From JAIVJG01 sp964236735 (GTDB lineage Bacteria; Acidobacteriota; Blastocatellia; Pyrinomonadales; Pyrinomonadaceae): a stretch of DNA of 64,000 nucleotides. Position numbers and translations under genes: made by a program. Shown one piece after another: positions 43,792 through 53,269 of this stretch (position 1 is the first letter of the stretch; each line of letters opens with the position of its first letter). The stretch spans positions 62,001 through 126,000 of the forward strand of contig CAXSFM010000012.1 of NCBI GenBank assembly GCA_964236735.1. The letters run 5' to 3'. The notes beneath the pieces are model-generated. The model saw nothing but the letters and a program-made list of their open reading frames with translations. It ran no database searches and had not been told where the DNA came from.

Positions 43792-44280
43792 TCAACCCGC
43801 CAACTCCGTCTCCCTCAAATCGGGGCCGAGATTTTCAGTCGAGACGGTTTCCTCGCCCTCAAGCGCGGCGTGCATGGTGTGCCACGACAGGCTGGCGCAT
43901 TTGACGCGCGCCGGATAATCGCGCACGCCCGCGAAAATTTTCAAGCGTCCGAGATGATTGTCCGTCGCCTCCGCATCCAGTTCGCCCATCACCATGCGGT
44001 GAAACTCATCGAAGAGAACTTGCGCTTCCGCTCGCGTCTTGCCCTTCAGACTCTGCGTCATCATGCTGGCCGAAGCCTTCGAGATGGCACAGCCCGAGCC
44101 GACAAAAGACACTTCTTTGACCACGCCTTCATCAAGTTGCATGTAAACCGTCAACTGATCGCCGCACAGAGGATTGTGGCCTTCGGCGCTGCGGTTGGCG
44201 GTTTCAAGCTGGCGAAAATTGCGCGGCTTCTTGTTGTGGTCGAGGATGACCTGCTGATAAAGCTCACTGAGTTCTGACAT
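43792..44280 (-). CDS. sufU: SufU-type iron-sulfur cluster assembly protein
   Basis: A 162-residue protein of the NifU-N/SufU family. Zinc/sulfur-binding Cys positions are in NPLCGDQL, SFVGSGCAISKASASMM and RVKCASLSW. The insert between the second and third Cys is typical of SufU rather than IscU. SufU accepts sulfur from SufS or acts as a scaffold in SUF systems lacking SufE. The start at 44280 (MSELSELYQQV) is chosen because the upstream in-frame extension is made of GGTGAAT repeats. It is the last gene of the suf operon, 78 bp after sufS. Confidence 0.93.
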   Translation of the reverse strand: MSELSELYQQVILDHNKKPRNFRQLETANRSAEGHNPLCGDQLTVYMQLDEGVVKEVSFVGSGCAISKASASMMTQSLKGKTRAEAQVLFDEFHRMVMGELDAEATDNHLGRLKIFAGVRDYPARVKCASLSWHTMHAALEGEETVSTENLGPDLRETELAG

Positions 44281-44354
44281 GGTGAATGGTGAATGGTGAA
44301 TGGTGAATGGTGAATGGAAGAAAGTCGTTTCTCTTGACCATTCACTATTTACCA
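44281..44354. repeat. GGTGAAT heptamer tandem repeat (sufS/sufU spacer)
   Basis: Five near-perfect GGTGAAT units (44281-44317) are followed by the complement CATTCACTATTTACC (44340-44354), allowing a hairpin in the mRNA between sufS and sufU. Confidence 0.85.
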
Positions 44355-44358
44355 ATTT

Positions 44359-45636
44359 CTAACTGAAGACCTCGATAACTTTTTCAATTGCGGCGGCGAG
44401 TTTGTCCACCTCTTCTCTCGTGTTGTAAAACGCGAAAGAGGCGCGCGCCGTCGCGGGGACTTTGAAGTGCTGCATGACGGGCTGCGCGCAGTGATGGCCG
44501 GCGCGGATGGCGATGCCCTGCTGGTCGAGAATCGTCCCCACGTCGTGCGGGTGAACTTCATCAACTACGAAGGCCAGCACGCTCGCCTTCTCGCGCGCCG
44601 TGCCGATGATACGGACGCCCTCGATGGCGGAAATTTTCTCCGTCGCGTAAGTTAACAACTCGCGCTCGTAGAGATGCGCCGCCTCGCGATCAAGGCTGTT
44701 GAGATAATCAATCGCCGCGCCGAGTCCGATCTGCGAAGCGATGGCGGGCGTGCCGGCTTCGTACTTTTCAGGGATGCCGGCGTAGGTCGTCTTCTCAAAC
44801 GTCACGCTGCGAATCATCGAGCCGCCGCCGATAAACGGGTTCATTTTCTCGAGCCACTCGGCCTTGCCATAGACGATGCCGCTGCCTGTCGGCGCGAACA
44901 TCTTGTGACCGGAGATGGCGTAAAAGTCGCAATCCAAATCCTGCACGTCAACGGAGAGATGCGGCGCTCCCTGCGCGCCGTCAACAAGGACGGGGACGCC
45001 GAGTTTGTGCGCCCGCGCCGTGATTTCCTTGATGGGATTGATCGTGCCGAGCGAGTTCGAGACGTGACCGACCGCGACGAGTTTCGTCCGCTCATTAAGC
45101 AGCGCGTCGTACTCGTCGAGCAGCAACTCGCCCGCGTCATTCATCGGAATCACGCGCAGCCGCGCGCCCTTCTCTTCGCAGAGCATCTGCCACGGCACGA
45201 TGTTCGAGTGATGCTCCATCTCCGAGACGATAATCTCGTCGCCCTCTTGCACGAACTTGCGCCCGTAGCCCTGCATCACGAGGTTGATGCCTTCCGTACA
45301 GCCGCGCGTGAAGATGCACTCGCGCGCCTCACGCGCGTTGATGAATCGTTTGACTTTCTCGCGCGCGCCCTCATACGCGCTCGTCGCGCGCTGGCTCAGG
45401 TAATGGACGCCGCGATGGATGTTGGAATGTTCCTCGCGCAAATATTTCGAGCCGCGCTCGATGACGATCTGCGGCACTTGCGACGACGCGGCGTTGTCGA
45501 GATAGACGAGTGGCTGCCCGTTGACGCTCTGCGTCAGCACGGGAAAATCCGCGCGCACACGCTCCACGTCCCAACTCGCACGGGCGTTCGTCTCGTTGAC
45601 ATCTTTTTCAATCGCTACCATTTCATTCACTCTCAC
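44359..45636 (-). CDS. sufS: Cysteine desulfurase SufS
   Basis: A 425-residue PLP enzyme that removes sulfur from cysteine for Fe-S cluster assembly. Markers are VYLDNAASSQVP, SEMEHHSNIVPW, AISGHKMFAPTGSGIVYG (PLP Lys in the GHK context) and the sulfur-accepting Cys in IRAGHHCAQP. This is the group II (SufS) architecture. The GTG at 45636 overlaps the sufD stop (GTGA); an ATG at 45621 is also possible. It sits between sufD and sufU. Confidence 0.96.
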   Translation of the reverse strand: MRVNEMVAIEKDVNETNARASWDVERVRADFPVLTQSVNGQPLVYLDNAASSQVPQIVIERGSKYLREEHSNIHRGVHYLSQRATSAYEGAREKVKRFINAREARECIFTRGCTEGINLVMQGYGRKFVQEGDEIIVSEMEHHSNIVPWQMLCEEKGARLRVIPMNDAGELLLDEYDALLNERTKLVAVGHVSNSLGTINPIKEITARAHKLGVPVLVDGAQGAPHLSVDVQDLDCDFYAISGHKMFAPTGSGIVYGKAEWLEKMNPFIGGGSMIRSVTFEKTTYAGIPEKYEAGTPAIASQIGLGAAIDYLNSLDREAAHLYERELLTYATEKISAIEGVRIIGTAREKASVLAFVVDEVHPHDVGTILDQQGIAIRAGHHCAQPVMQHFKVPATARASFAFYNTREEVDKLAAAIEKVIEVFS

Positions 45637-46970
45637 ACTTCCAGACGCGCGTGAAGGCGATTCAGGATCGCTTCATCAAGCTGCGCCTTGATCGAGCCGA
45701 TTTTGATTTTCTCGACGATCTCTTCGGCGAAACCGTAGGTCAAAAGATTGCGCGCGAGGTCTGGATGCAAGCCACGGCTAGTCAGATAAAACAACTCTTC
45801 AACTTCCAGTTGCCCGACCGTCGCGCCGTGCGCGCATTTCACGTCGTCGGCGTAAATTTCCAGTTGCGGCTTGGTGTCCACACGCGCGTCCGTCGAGAGC
45901 AGGAGATTCTTGTTGCTCTGCATCGCGTCCGTTTGCTGCGCGTCTCTGTGAACGAAGACTCTACCGTTGAAGACCGCGCGCGATTTGCCGTCGAGAATGC
46001 CTTTGTAATTCTGATGGCTCGTGCAGCGTGGGCTGCGATGGTCAATCAGCGAATGCGTGTCCGCGTGTTGCCCCGTGCCGACGAAGTAGAGTCCATCCAC
46101 CCAGCATTCCGCGCCCTCTTCATCAAGCAAAACTTCGATGCCGTGACGTGAAAGCTGCGCGCCGAGCGTGATCGTCGTTAAATCATAGACACTGCTCCGG
46201 CCCAGTTCGGCGCGCGTCGAGGCGACGTGAAAAGCACGCGCGCTCTCGTCCTGAACTTTGTAATGAGTGAGACGCGCGTTCTCTCCGACGGAAATATCAA
46301 CCACCGCGTTTGTGAAATAAGCTGCATCACCCGTCGCCGCGTAGCTCTCAATAATCGTCGCCGCACTCTCGCGCTCCGCCATGATGACGATGCGCGGCGA
46401 TGAAATCGTGTCTGGCGCGGTCGTGAGGAACAGAAGCAGAATCGGAGTCTCAACGTTGACGCGCTGCGGAATGTGCAGAAACGCGCCGTCTCGTAGGAAC
46501 GCAGCGTTGAGCGCGTTGAAAGCATCTGCGTCGCCGGCAGAATTGCGCGTCAAATTTTCACGCAAAGTCTCCGCATGTTCGCCACGCAAAGCCGTCGCTA
46601 AATCTGCGGCCACGACGCCTGGCGGTAAAGCTTCGAGCGAAGAATGCTCGCGATTGAAAATGCCGTTGATGAAGACGAGACGACTACGCGCAGACTCTTC
46701 GTTAGCGTATGCGTCGAGATTGACAGGCGCGTCCGTTTTGTTTTTATCATCCTGCGCGAGATGAAATTTTCCGCGCGCAATCGCCGCGACGTTCGTGTAT
46801 TTCCAGTCTTCAAGATCGGTCGTCGGAAAGCCCTGTAAGTCGAAACGCTCCCACGCTCCAACGCGCAAGCTTCGCAACCACGAAGGCTCTTGCGCGGGTA
46901 AGCGTGCGGACAATTCCTCGAAGGCCGCGCCGTATGCATTCTTTTCTTTCATCGCACTAAGAGACATCAT
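45633..46970 (-). CDS. sufD: Fe-S assembly scaffold subunit SufD
   Basis: A 445-residue beta-helix protein that with SufB and SufC forms the SufBC2D scaffold. Family signatures are TTDLEDWKYTNVAAIA near the N-terminus and, towards the C-terminus, SRAVFNGRVFVHRDAQQTDA, ADDVKCAHGATVGQL and FYLTSRGL. These segments include the conserved SufD His/Cys region. Length is normal. It follows sufC by 43 bp and overlaps sufS by 4 nt. Confidence 0.95.
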   Translation of the reverse strand: MMSLSAMKEKNAYGAAFEELSARLPAQEPSWLRSLRVGAWERFDLQGFPTTDLEDWKYTNVAAIARGKFHLAQDDKNKTDAPVNLDAYANEESARSRLVFINGIFNREHSSLEALPPGVVAADLATALRGEHAETLRENLTRNSAGDADAFNALNAAFLRDGAFLHIPQRVNVETPILLLFLTTAPDTISSPRIVIMAERESAATIIESYAATGDAAYFTNAVVDISVGENARLTHYKVQDESARAFHVASTRAELGRSSVYDLTTITLGAQLSRHGIEVLLDEEGAECWVDGLYFVGTGQHADTHSLIDHRSPRCTSHQNYKGILDGKSRAVFNGRVFVHRDAQQTDAMQSNKNLLLSTDARVDTKPQLEIYADDVKCAHGATVGQLEVEELFYLTSRGLHPDLARNLLTYGFAEEIVEKIKIGSIKAQLDEAILNRLHARLEV

Positions 46971-47013
46971 TTTTTACAAGCTCGCACGTCGAGTGACAAA
47001 TACTCTTTCACTA

Positions 47014-47787
47014 TTAACCGCTGGCCGCCGTCTGCTCTTTGCCGACCGCATCTTTAATCCAGTCGTAACCCTTTTCTTCCAACTCAAGCGCCAATTCTTT
47101 CCCGCCGGAGCGCACGATGCGTCCCTTGTAGAGCACATGGACGAAGTCCGGCACGATGTAGTTGAGCAGGCGTTGATAATGCGTGACGAGGATGATGGCG
47201 TTGTCCGGCGTCCGCAGTTTGTTGACGCCGTCCGAGACAACGCGCAAGGCGTCAATGTCGAGGCCGGAGTCCGTCTCGTCAAGCACAGCGAGCTTCGGTT
47301 CAAGGACGGCCATCTGCAAAATCTCGTTGCGCTTTTTCTCGCCGCCGGAGAAACCTTCGTTGACGGAGCGCGACATCAAACCCGCGTCCATCTCAACAAT
47401 CTTCGCGCGCTCGGCCAGCAAATCCTTAAACTCCAGAGGGTCTAATTCTTCCTCGTCGTGGTGCTTGCGCTTTTCGTTGTAGGCGAGGCGCAGGAACTGC
47501 GCGTTCGAGACTCCCGGCACTTCCACCGGATATTGGAACGCGAGAAACACTCCTTCGCGCGCACGCTCGTCCGGGGGCAGTTCCAATAGATTGCGTCCCT
47601 CGAACAGGACTTCCCCGCGCGTCACTTTATACGCGGGATGTCCGGCCAGAATCTTCGCGAGCGTGGATTTGCCGGAGCCGTTCGGCCCCATAATCGCGTG
47701 GACTTCGCCCTTGTTAATCGTGAGGTTGATGCCGCGCAAAATTTCCTTGTCATCAATCGTCGCGTGTAAATCTTTAATTTCCAGCAT
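47014..47787 (-). CDS. sufC: Fe-S assembly ATPase SufC
   Basis: A 257-residue ABC-type ATPase of the SufBCD scaffold. Walker A GPNGSGKST, the SufC-type signature FSGGEKKRNEILQM, Walker B AVLDETDSGLDIDALR and the switch His in ILVTHYQRLL are all present. It is soluble with no membrane partner, as expected for SufC. It lies between sufB and sufD. Confidence 0.97.
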   Translation of the reverse strand: MLEIKDLHATIDDKEILRGINLTINKGEVHAIMGPNGSGKSTLAKILAGHPAYKVTRGEVLFEGRNLLELPPDERAREGVFLAFQYPVEVPGVSNAQFLRLAYNEKRKHHDEEELDPLEFKDLLAERAKIVEMDAGLMSRSVNEGFSGGEKKRNEILQMAVLEPKLAVLDETDSGLDIDALRVVSDGVNKLRTPDNAIILVTHYQRLLNYIVPDFVHVLYKGRIVRSGGKELALELEEKGYDWIKDAVGKEQTAASG

Positions 47788-47825
47788 TAACTTTGTCTCT
47801 CTCCGTGGCAGCCCTGTGCCTAGTT

Positions 47826-49262
<1,437 letters not shown>

Positions 49263-49327
49263 CTGATTTTCACCGCTTCCACAAAGAAGCTTTCAACATT
49301 CAATTAAAATTCCCGACGCATGTTTCG

Positions 49328-49816
49328 CTATTGAGCGCGACGCGAAATTGGCTCGAAGCGCGGCTGCGCGCGTTGTATCTGGTGCAACATGCGATCAACT
49401 TTCTCTTCCGTCCCGATTAACTGCGCCAGCGTGATGCCGGAGAGCGCCTGCTGAACGACTTCATGCAGGCCGACGATGACGGGGCGGATGCCGCAGTCGC
49501 CTGTGTGAATACAAGAATCGAGCACGCCCGTATAGCTCTTGCAGTGACCCGCCAGCACATCCTCATCGAGCACCTTGATGACTTCGCTCAGAAAAATCTC
49601 AGATGCCGGACGCGCGAGAAGATAGCCGCCTTTCGTGCCGCGTATGGAAGAAACGAGTCCCGCCTTATTCAAAATCCAGAGCAGCTTGCCGGCGTTGGCG
49701 ACGGAGATTCCCTCGCGCTCGCCGATCTGCGCGAGCGTCAGAAACTCGCCCTCGCCAAGTTGCGCGAGTTGCAATAAGCAACGCAGCCCGTATTCTTCCT
49801 GTGCTGAAACTTTCAT
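49328..49816 (-). CDS. Rrf2-family Fe-S regulator of the suf operon
   Basis: A 162-residue winged-helix regulator. The N-terminus KVSAQEEYGLRCLLQLAQLG and the HTH with GISVANAGKLLWILNKAGLV are typical of Rrf2 proteins. Three Cys in GHCKSYTGVLDSCIHTGDC match the cluster-binding Cys of IscR/SufR-like Rrf2 sensors. It is the first gene of rrf2-sufBCDSU. Upstream is a promoter (49860-49887) and a phased palindrome array, so autoregulation by cluster status is likely. Confidence 0.93.
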   Translation of the reverse strand: MKVSAQEEYGLRCLLQLAQLGEGEFLTLAQIGEREGISVANAGKLLWILNKAGLVSSIRGTKGGYLLARPASEIFLSEVIKVLDEDVLAGHCKSYTGVLDSCIHTGDCGIRPVIVGLHEVVQQALSGITLAQLIGTEEKVDRMLHQIQRAQPRFEPISRRAQ

Positions 49817-49859
49817 CCGTTGTGCATTCAGTCAATGTTAATCTTCAACAATGACGCCA

Positions 49860-49887
49860 TTTTAAGCATACCTTACTTTTTTGTCAA
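49860..49887 (-). promoter_or_regulatory. Promoter of rrf2-suf operon with embedded half-site
   Basis: On the minus strand a perfect -35 TTGACA (49887-49882) and TTAAAT (49865-49860) are spaced 16 nt. The spacer contains AAAAGTAAGG, one half of the CCTTA-N5-TAAGG palindromes found upstream. Transcription would start about 37 nt before the ATG. Confidence 0.65.
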
Positions 49888-49956
49888 GATTGTCAGCTAA
49901 CACAATCACCCTCTTTCCAACACTCTCTCGCGTCAGGCTGCTACTCTCTCCATTTG

Positions 49957-50019
49957 CCTTACTTTTATGGAAAAGATTTGCCTTACTTTTTAAGGTGTTG
50001 TCTGCCTTACTTTTTAAGG
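49957..50019. promoter_or_regulatory. 24-bp-phased CCTTA-N5-TAAGG palindrome array
   Basis: Three tandem 24-nt units begin at 49955, 49979 and 50003 with TGCCTTACTTTT. The second and third contain perfect palindromes CCTTA-CTTTT-TAAGG (49981-49995 and 50005-50019); the first has ATGG in place of TAAGG. They lie 70-130 bp upstream of the rrf2 promoter, whose spacer has a fourth half-site. They are the likely binding sites of the Rrf2 regulator or another cooperative repressor. Confidence 0.7.
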
Positions 50020-50159
50020 TGTCTTGATTGGCTCTGTCTTTCGGCGGGTCAACTGGTGGTGTGATGAGTCTGGTAGGTTGCACTTATGTTCCTCCTGTCT
50101 GCTGGAGATGTCGAATGTTGGAGGACGCCGCGCAGAAGCTTCGACGTGCTTCGGTCATC

Positions 50160-50187
50160 CAAAACTTACCTTGCAAAGTAAGTTTTG
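50160..50187. repeat. 10-bp hairpin in the suf upstream spacer
   Basis: CAAAACTTAC (50160-50169) and GTAAGTTTTG (50178-50187) are perfect reverse complements with an 8-nt loop. It marks the transition from the suf regulatory region to the GC-rich repeat island. No gene is supported between 49817 and 50940. Confidence 0.6.
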
Positions 50188-50327
50188 AATCAGCGCGGCG
50201 TCAATTGTCCTCGCCTAGAGAACAACTTTGTGCCGCGCACTTTACGCGCCGCGCGCCAGCGATGCAAGAGAAAAATGCTGCCAGTGAACGAAGGGCGAAC
50301 GCTTGTCGGTGGCACGCGCCAGAAGCT

Positions 50328-50506
50328 GCGAGCGGGAGCGAGCGACGGCGCGCTTCGCGGCGGCGGGGGGAATGAGCGAGCGACAGCGAGCGAATGCGGC
50401 GGGCGGGGCTATCTGACAGGACTCCGCACCGAAGACCGCGAGGCGCGCAGCCGCAGGCGAGCAAACGAGCGGACGACGACACCAGACCAGCCAGACGACG
50501 CGGCGC
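50328..50506. repeat. 179-bp GC-rich dispersed repeat, copy 1
   Basis: This segment matches 53270-53448 with a constant offset of 2942 bp and only about eight differences. It is rich in GAGCGAGCG/GCGAGCGA words and contains open frames on both strands that look like by-products of the composition (Arg/Ser/Ala rich, no ribosome site). It lies at the left edge of a cassette of leftward phage-like genes; copy 2 lies beyond its right edge. Confidence 0.88.
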
Positions 50507-50576
50507 GCGTCGCCAACTCCTTCAGATAATTTTCCTCTTGCCAGACGCGCCGGCTTTCAACTCCTTCACATTTTTA

Positions 50577-50940
50577 CCGTCGGTAACATCTGGCCGGTCG
50601 AGTGGGAAAGTTACGGCGCGCTTTTTGCGCCGTGCTGTGGTGCGTGCGCCGGAGCGAAGCGCAGGCGCACAGGCGTGCCCGACGGTGAATGTGCCAAGCG
50701 TTCAGCGCGAAGGCGGACGATAATGCGAATTATGTTCGAGAGGCACTAAGGCGCGCGGCCTCGCGCGACGGCTGCCGGTGGCGCGCGAGAGCGCGGCACG
50801 AGAACATAATTTCGCATTATCGCTGCCGACGAGCGCACACCGCCTACCCGACCACGCACATGTTGGAGCGAAGCGACAACATGAAGCACGGCGGCGCGAC
50901 GAAGGAGCGGCGACGCGCGCATGAATCTATCCGTCGGTAA
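50577..50940. other. Structured non-coding segment bounded by CCGTCGGTAA
   Basis: The 10-mer CCGTCGGTAA occurs at 50577-50586 and 50931-50940. Between them are a long inverted repeat (50718-50737 with 50802-50822, one extra base), a hairpin GTGCGCC/GGCGCAC (50644-50670) and a hairpin CATGTTG/CAACATG (50859-50883). Both hairpin loops contain GAGCGAAGCG. TTACCG-T-CGGTAA (50574-50586) is itself palindromic. No frame here has a convincing start, so I call it non-coding and structured. Confidence 0.65.
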
Positions 50941-51261
50941 TTATTCGTCGCTCAACTGTGAGGCGCGTTGCGCTTTTCGGCGGGAGTGCCGCGCGGTTTT
51001 CCTGACTTCTTCTTCGCGGACGCGCTGCACGTAATTGAACAGCAACATGAGTAAAGCGACGCTCACGGCTTGAATCAACTGGACGGCTGACTCGCGCGTG
51101 AACGCGCCATGCTCGACGTAGGCCGACGCCTTTGGCAACAGCACGATAGCGACAGCGAGCGCACCGCTGCGCGCATTTCGCAGAATCGAATATTTGGAAC
51201 AGTGGCGATGATGTTCGAGCCGCGTCATCTGCGTCGGCGGCGGCGTGTCTGGAGAAGACAT
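50941..51261 (-). CDS. Small membrane protein, holin-like size (island)
   Basis: A 106-residue protein with two hydrophobic segments (about 34-49 and 60-78, the latter AVQLIQAVSVALLMLLFNYV) and a basic C-terminal tail. The pattern resembles small phage membrane proteins such as holins, but no family is recognised. GAGGTT precedes the ATG by 7 nt. It is the last of five leftward genes between the two 179-bp repeats. Confidence 0.6.
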   Translation of the reverse strand: MSSPDTPPPTQMTRLEHHRHCSKYSILRNARSGALAVAIVLLPKASAYVEHGAFTRESAVQLIQAVSVALLMLLFNYVQRVREEEVRKTARHSRRKAQRASQLSDE

Positions 51262-51295
51262 TGAAGAACCTCGCTTGAGATTGATTGTGCCCTAC

Positions 51296-51727
51296 TCACT
51301 TGTAAGCTTTGAATCTGACGATGAAGCTAAAGTTTTCAGGGATGATTGGTGTCCCGCTTGAGTTGCTGAAAGAGAGCGCGAGAACATTGGCCGGACGCCC
51401 TGCATCAACTGACAAGTCGAGCAACGGAAAGACGAGCGTCCCGCCGTTGTCTATGAATGGCGGCGGCGTGTCCAGCGCGAAATGAGCATGGCCCGGCAAC
51501 ACGTCGAAATATGCCTGCCAGACATAATCATTCACCTTCTCCCAGTCGAGCGCGCCCCAGTGGTTCGCAAAAGTTTCGACTGTGATGTGCGGCTCTGGAT
51601 AAATCCACGTCACGCGTTCGATGCACTCTCGATAGCTCGCACGCGCGACGCCTTCCTGCTGCATCACGCCATCAGCGATGATCTGGCCTCTGACTCGCAA
51701 CTCCTGAAATGTTCTTCGGCGTGCCAT
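51296..51727 (-). CDS. Phage-like protein with RTFxxLRVRG N-terminus, paralogue A
   Basis: A 143-residue protein beginning MARRRTFQELRVRG, which matches the start of the next upstream gene (MPAKRTFLNLRVRG). The rest is beta-rich with several Trp/Phe, compatible with a virion or tail-associated structural protein, but no domain is recognised. GGGGGT precedes the ATG and the gap to the upstream gene is 8 bp. The two genes appear to be diverged duplicates. Confidence 0.62.
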   Translation of the reverse strand: MARRRTFQELRVRGQIIADGVMQQEGVARASYRECIERVTWIYPEPHITVETFANHWGALDWEKVNDYVWQAYFDVLPGHAHFALDTPPPFIDNGGTLVFPLLDLSVDAGRPANVLALSFSNSSGTPIIPENFSFIVRFKAYK

Positions 51728-51735
51728 GTGACCCC

Positions 51736-52122
51736 CTATTCGTACACGCTAATTTGCACCGAAAGCTTTGCCGGTAGATTTGCAGGTTGATAACTGATTC
51801 CCATGATGTCATCGTCCGTTCGATAGATGGTGGAAAATCCGTCCCGATAATCACCGTTTGAGACGAGCGTGTGTGTCTTGCCTTCTGGAAAAGCACCAGT
51901 CAGGTATCCTTCCACATATCCGCCATCTACAACGCCCCAATCAATTATTCCGCCCAGCGTGTTCTCTAACACATTTACTAATATGTTGTTGTTGGCATCA
52001 ATCGAGAGCAACGCGACATAGCGCGGAACACTCGGCGCGCTCGTCGGAATGCCGATAACTGGACCGTCGAACTGTGCGACGCCGCGCACGCGCAAATTTA
52101 AGAATGTCCTTTTGGCTGGCAT
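51736..52122 (-). CDS. Phage-like protein with RTFxxLRVRG N-terminus, paralogue B
   Basis: A 128-residue, beta-rich protein whose first 15 residues (MPAKRTFLNLRVRG) share the RTFxxLRVRG motif with the following gene; the remainder differs. The start at 52122 is fixed by AGGAGGT 6 nt upstream; a longer in-frame start lacks a ribosome site. Asn/Asp/Gly-rich segments (DANNNILVNVLENTLGG) look like exposed loops. A structural role in a virion or extracellular particle is possible but unproven. Confidence 0.62.
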   Translation of the reverse strand: MPAKRTFLNLRVRGVAQFDGPVIGIPTSAPSVPRYVALLSIDANNNILVNVLENTLGGIIDWGVVDGGYVEGYLTGAFPEGKTHTLVSNGDYRDGFSTIYRTDDDIMGISYQPANLPAKLSVQISVYE

Positions 52123-52232
52123 GGCATGACCTCCTTTGAAAACAGAGCCGGTGTTGATTTCCAACACCGGCTACAGTGGAACATCTGATGCTGCTTCGCG
52201 CGCACTGCACAGCGCGCGAAGCAGGCTGTGCG

Positions 52233-52754
52233 TTACGAGACGAAGTACGCGCCCCACGACGCTTGATTCGTCCCCGACGGCGTCCCCGCGATGGTGTGCA
52301 GGCCGAGAGCAAAGAGCGCGCGACAGATGATGAACAGAGCCAGTCCGGGCGTCACGTCGGCATCCGTCGCGTAGCCGATGCTCTGGGTCGTCAGGCCGCG
52401 CGTTGCCGCTTCCGTGTCCCACGCGGTCTTCTGTGTCGAGGTCAGAGCGTTGAAGGCGGTCACGCTGGCGGTGTACTCGCTGCTGCCCGGCCCCAAGACC
52501 TTTTGCAGCAGAAACGAATTCCAGCGATAGCTCGTCGGCGCGATGGTCTTGACTGCGCCGATGACGCCTGCGCCAAGCTTCGTCAGGCCGCGCTGGATGG
52601 CGAGCAGACGCTGGCGCGTGTTGCCCTGCAAATCGGTCTGCGGGTTCGCGGGAATGACGCGCTGGCGCACGAAACCGCGCTTGTCGAAAGTGATGGTGTC
52701 TCCCACTGTGCCGCTCGCTTCGAGCGACATGAGCGGACCTTTAACCTTAGCCAT
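52233..52754 (-). CDS. Phage-related hypothetical protein (possible structural)
   Basis: A 173-residue protein. The N-terminus MAKVKGPLMSLEASGTVGDT, followed by a basic strand, resembles small proteins found in phage morphogenesis clusters. A helical middle (TRQRLLAIQRGLTKLGAGVI) and an Ala/Thr-rich end follow. AAGGAGA lies 9 nt before the ATG. It lies 21 bp downstream of the nuclease gene. Resemblance is from memory of similar sequences; no search was done. Confidence 0.6.
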   Translation of the reverse strand: MAKVKGPLMSLEASGTVGDTITFDKRGFVRQRVIPANPQTDLQGNTRQRLLAIQRGLTKLGAGVIGAVKTIAPTSYRWNSFLLQKVLGPGSSEYTASVTAFNALTSTQKTAWDTEAATRGLTTQSIGYATDADVTPGLALFIICRALFALGLHTIAGTPSGTNQASWGAYFVS

Positions 52755-52775
52755 GATAAAGAGTCTCCTTCCCTG

Positions 52776-53111
52776 TCAGGGTCTGTAGGGGACAGCGTTG
52801 CGGGATTCGAGTAGCTCCGTGTTGAGGTTGTGCCAGACATCTTTTTCGCCCGGCACTTGATACAGCAACTCACAGAGCCAGCGACCATATTTCTCTGCTC
52901 GTTTCGTCTGGACTTTGAAGGCGGTCGCCGCTGACAGCTTTCCCACCACAAAGGCTTTCGCCTTGATGCCGTCGAACGACATCAACTCCGGCGCGTTGAC
53001 GCGCGCGAGACGAAACGTCTCATGCACCAAGACATGAAAGCCCAGATCAACTTCCAAGTGCATGGTGTCGCCGTCAACGATAGAGAGAAGTTTGGCGTTG
53101 TACTCGAACAT
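52776..53111 (-). CDS. Staphylococcal-nuclease-like (thermonuclease) protein
   Basis: A 111-residue protein with the SNase core: LLSIVDGDTMHLEVDLGF, RLARVNAPELMS (the RLxGIDAPE-like signature with Arg and Asn replacing usual residues) and KYGRWLCELLY. The family cleaves DNA or RNA with Ca2+. At 111 residues it is minimal for the OB-fold. The start at 53111 has no clear ribosome site; the frame is open upstream into the 179-bp repeat, but that part is low-complexity and is excluded. It is the first gene of the leftward island cassette. Confidence 0.72.
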   Translation of the reverse strand: MFEYNAKLLSIVDGDTMHLEVDLGFHVLVHETFRLARVNAPELMSFDGIKAKAFVVGKLSAATAFKVQTKRAEKYGRWLCELLYQVPGEKDVWHNLNTELLESRNAVPYRP

Positions 53112-53269
53112 GATTGGTTGAGTGATGCGCGCCGGTGAGTGTGCAAATGAAACGCCGTCCCGCGAAACTATCTGCACACGGGACGGCGCGCGCCAACATC
53201 TTATCCAAATTCGAGTCGGTGTCAATATTCCGACAGCATGTTGATGCTGGCGGTCTGCGCGTGAAGCTC

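Noticed and set aside
44674..45654. 326-codon rightward open frame over sufS
   Set aside because: Antisense to sufS, low plausibility composition, no start signals.
49955..50026. Short tandem repeats considered as a CRISPR array
   Set aside because: The units are contiguous with a 24-bp period and no unique spacers; they sit at a promoter and are palindromic, so operator sites fit better.
49862..50083. 73-codon leftward frame with LKSKA repeats upstream of rrf2
   Set aside because: The repeated peptide is produced by the 24-bp operator repeats; the frame overlaps the rrf2 promoter and has no ribosome site.
50185..50723. Open frames in and after repeat copy 1 considered as genes
   Set aside because: Frames on both strands, Arg/Ser/Ala-rich, no ribosome sites, and the same peptide-like strings arise from repeat copy 2; composition explains them.
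52176..52814. 212-codon rightward open frame in the island
   Set aside because: Opposes a gene with AAGGAGA and a plausible N-terminus; its protein is Arg/His-rich without domains.
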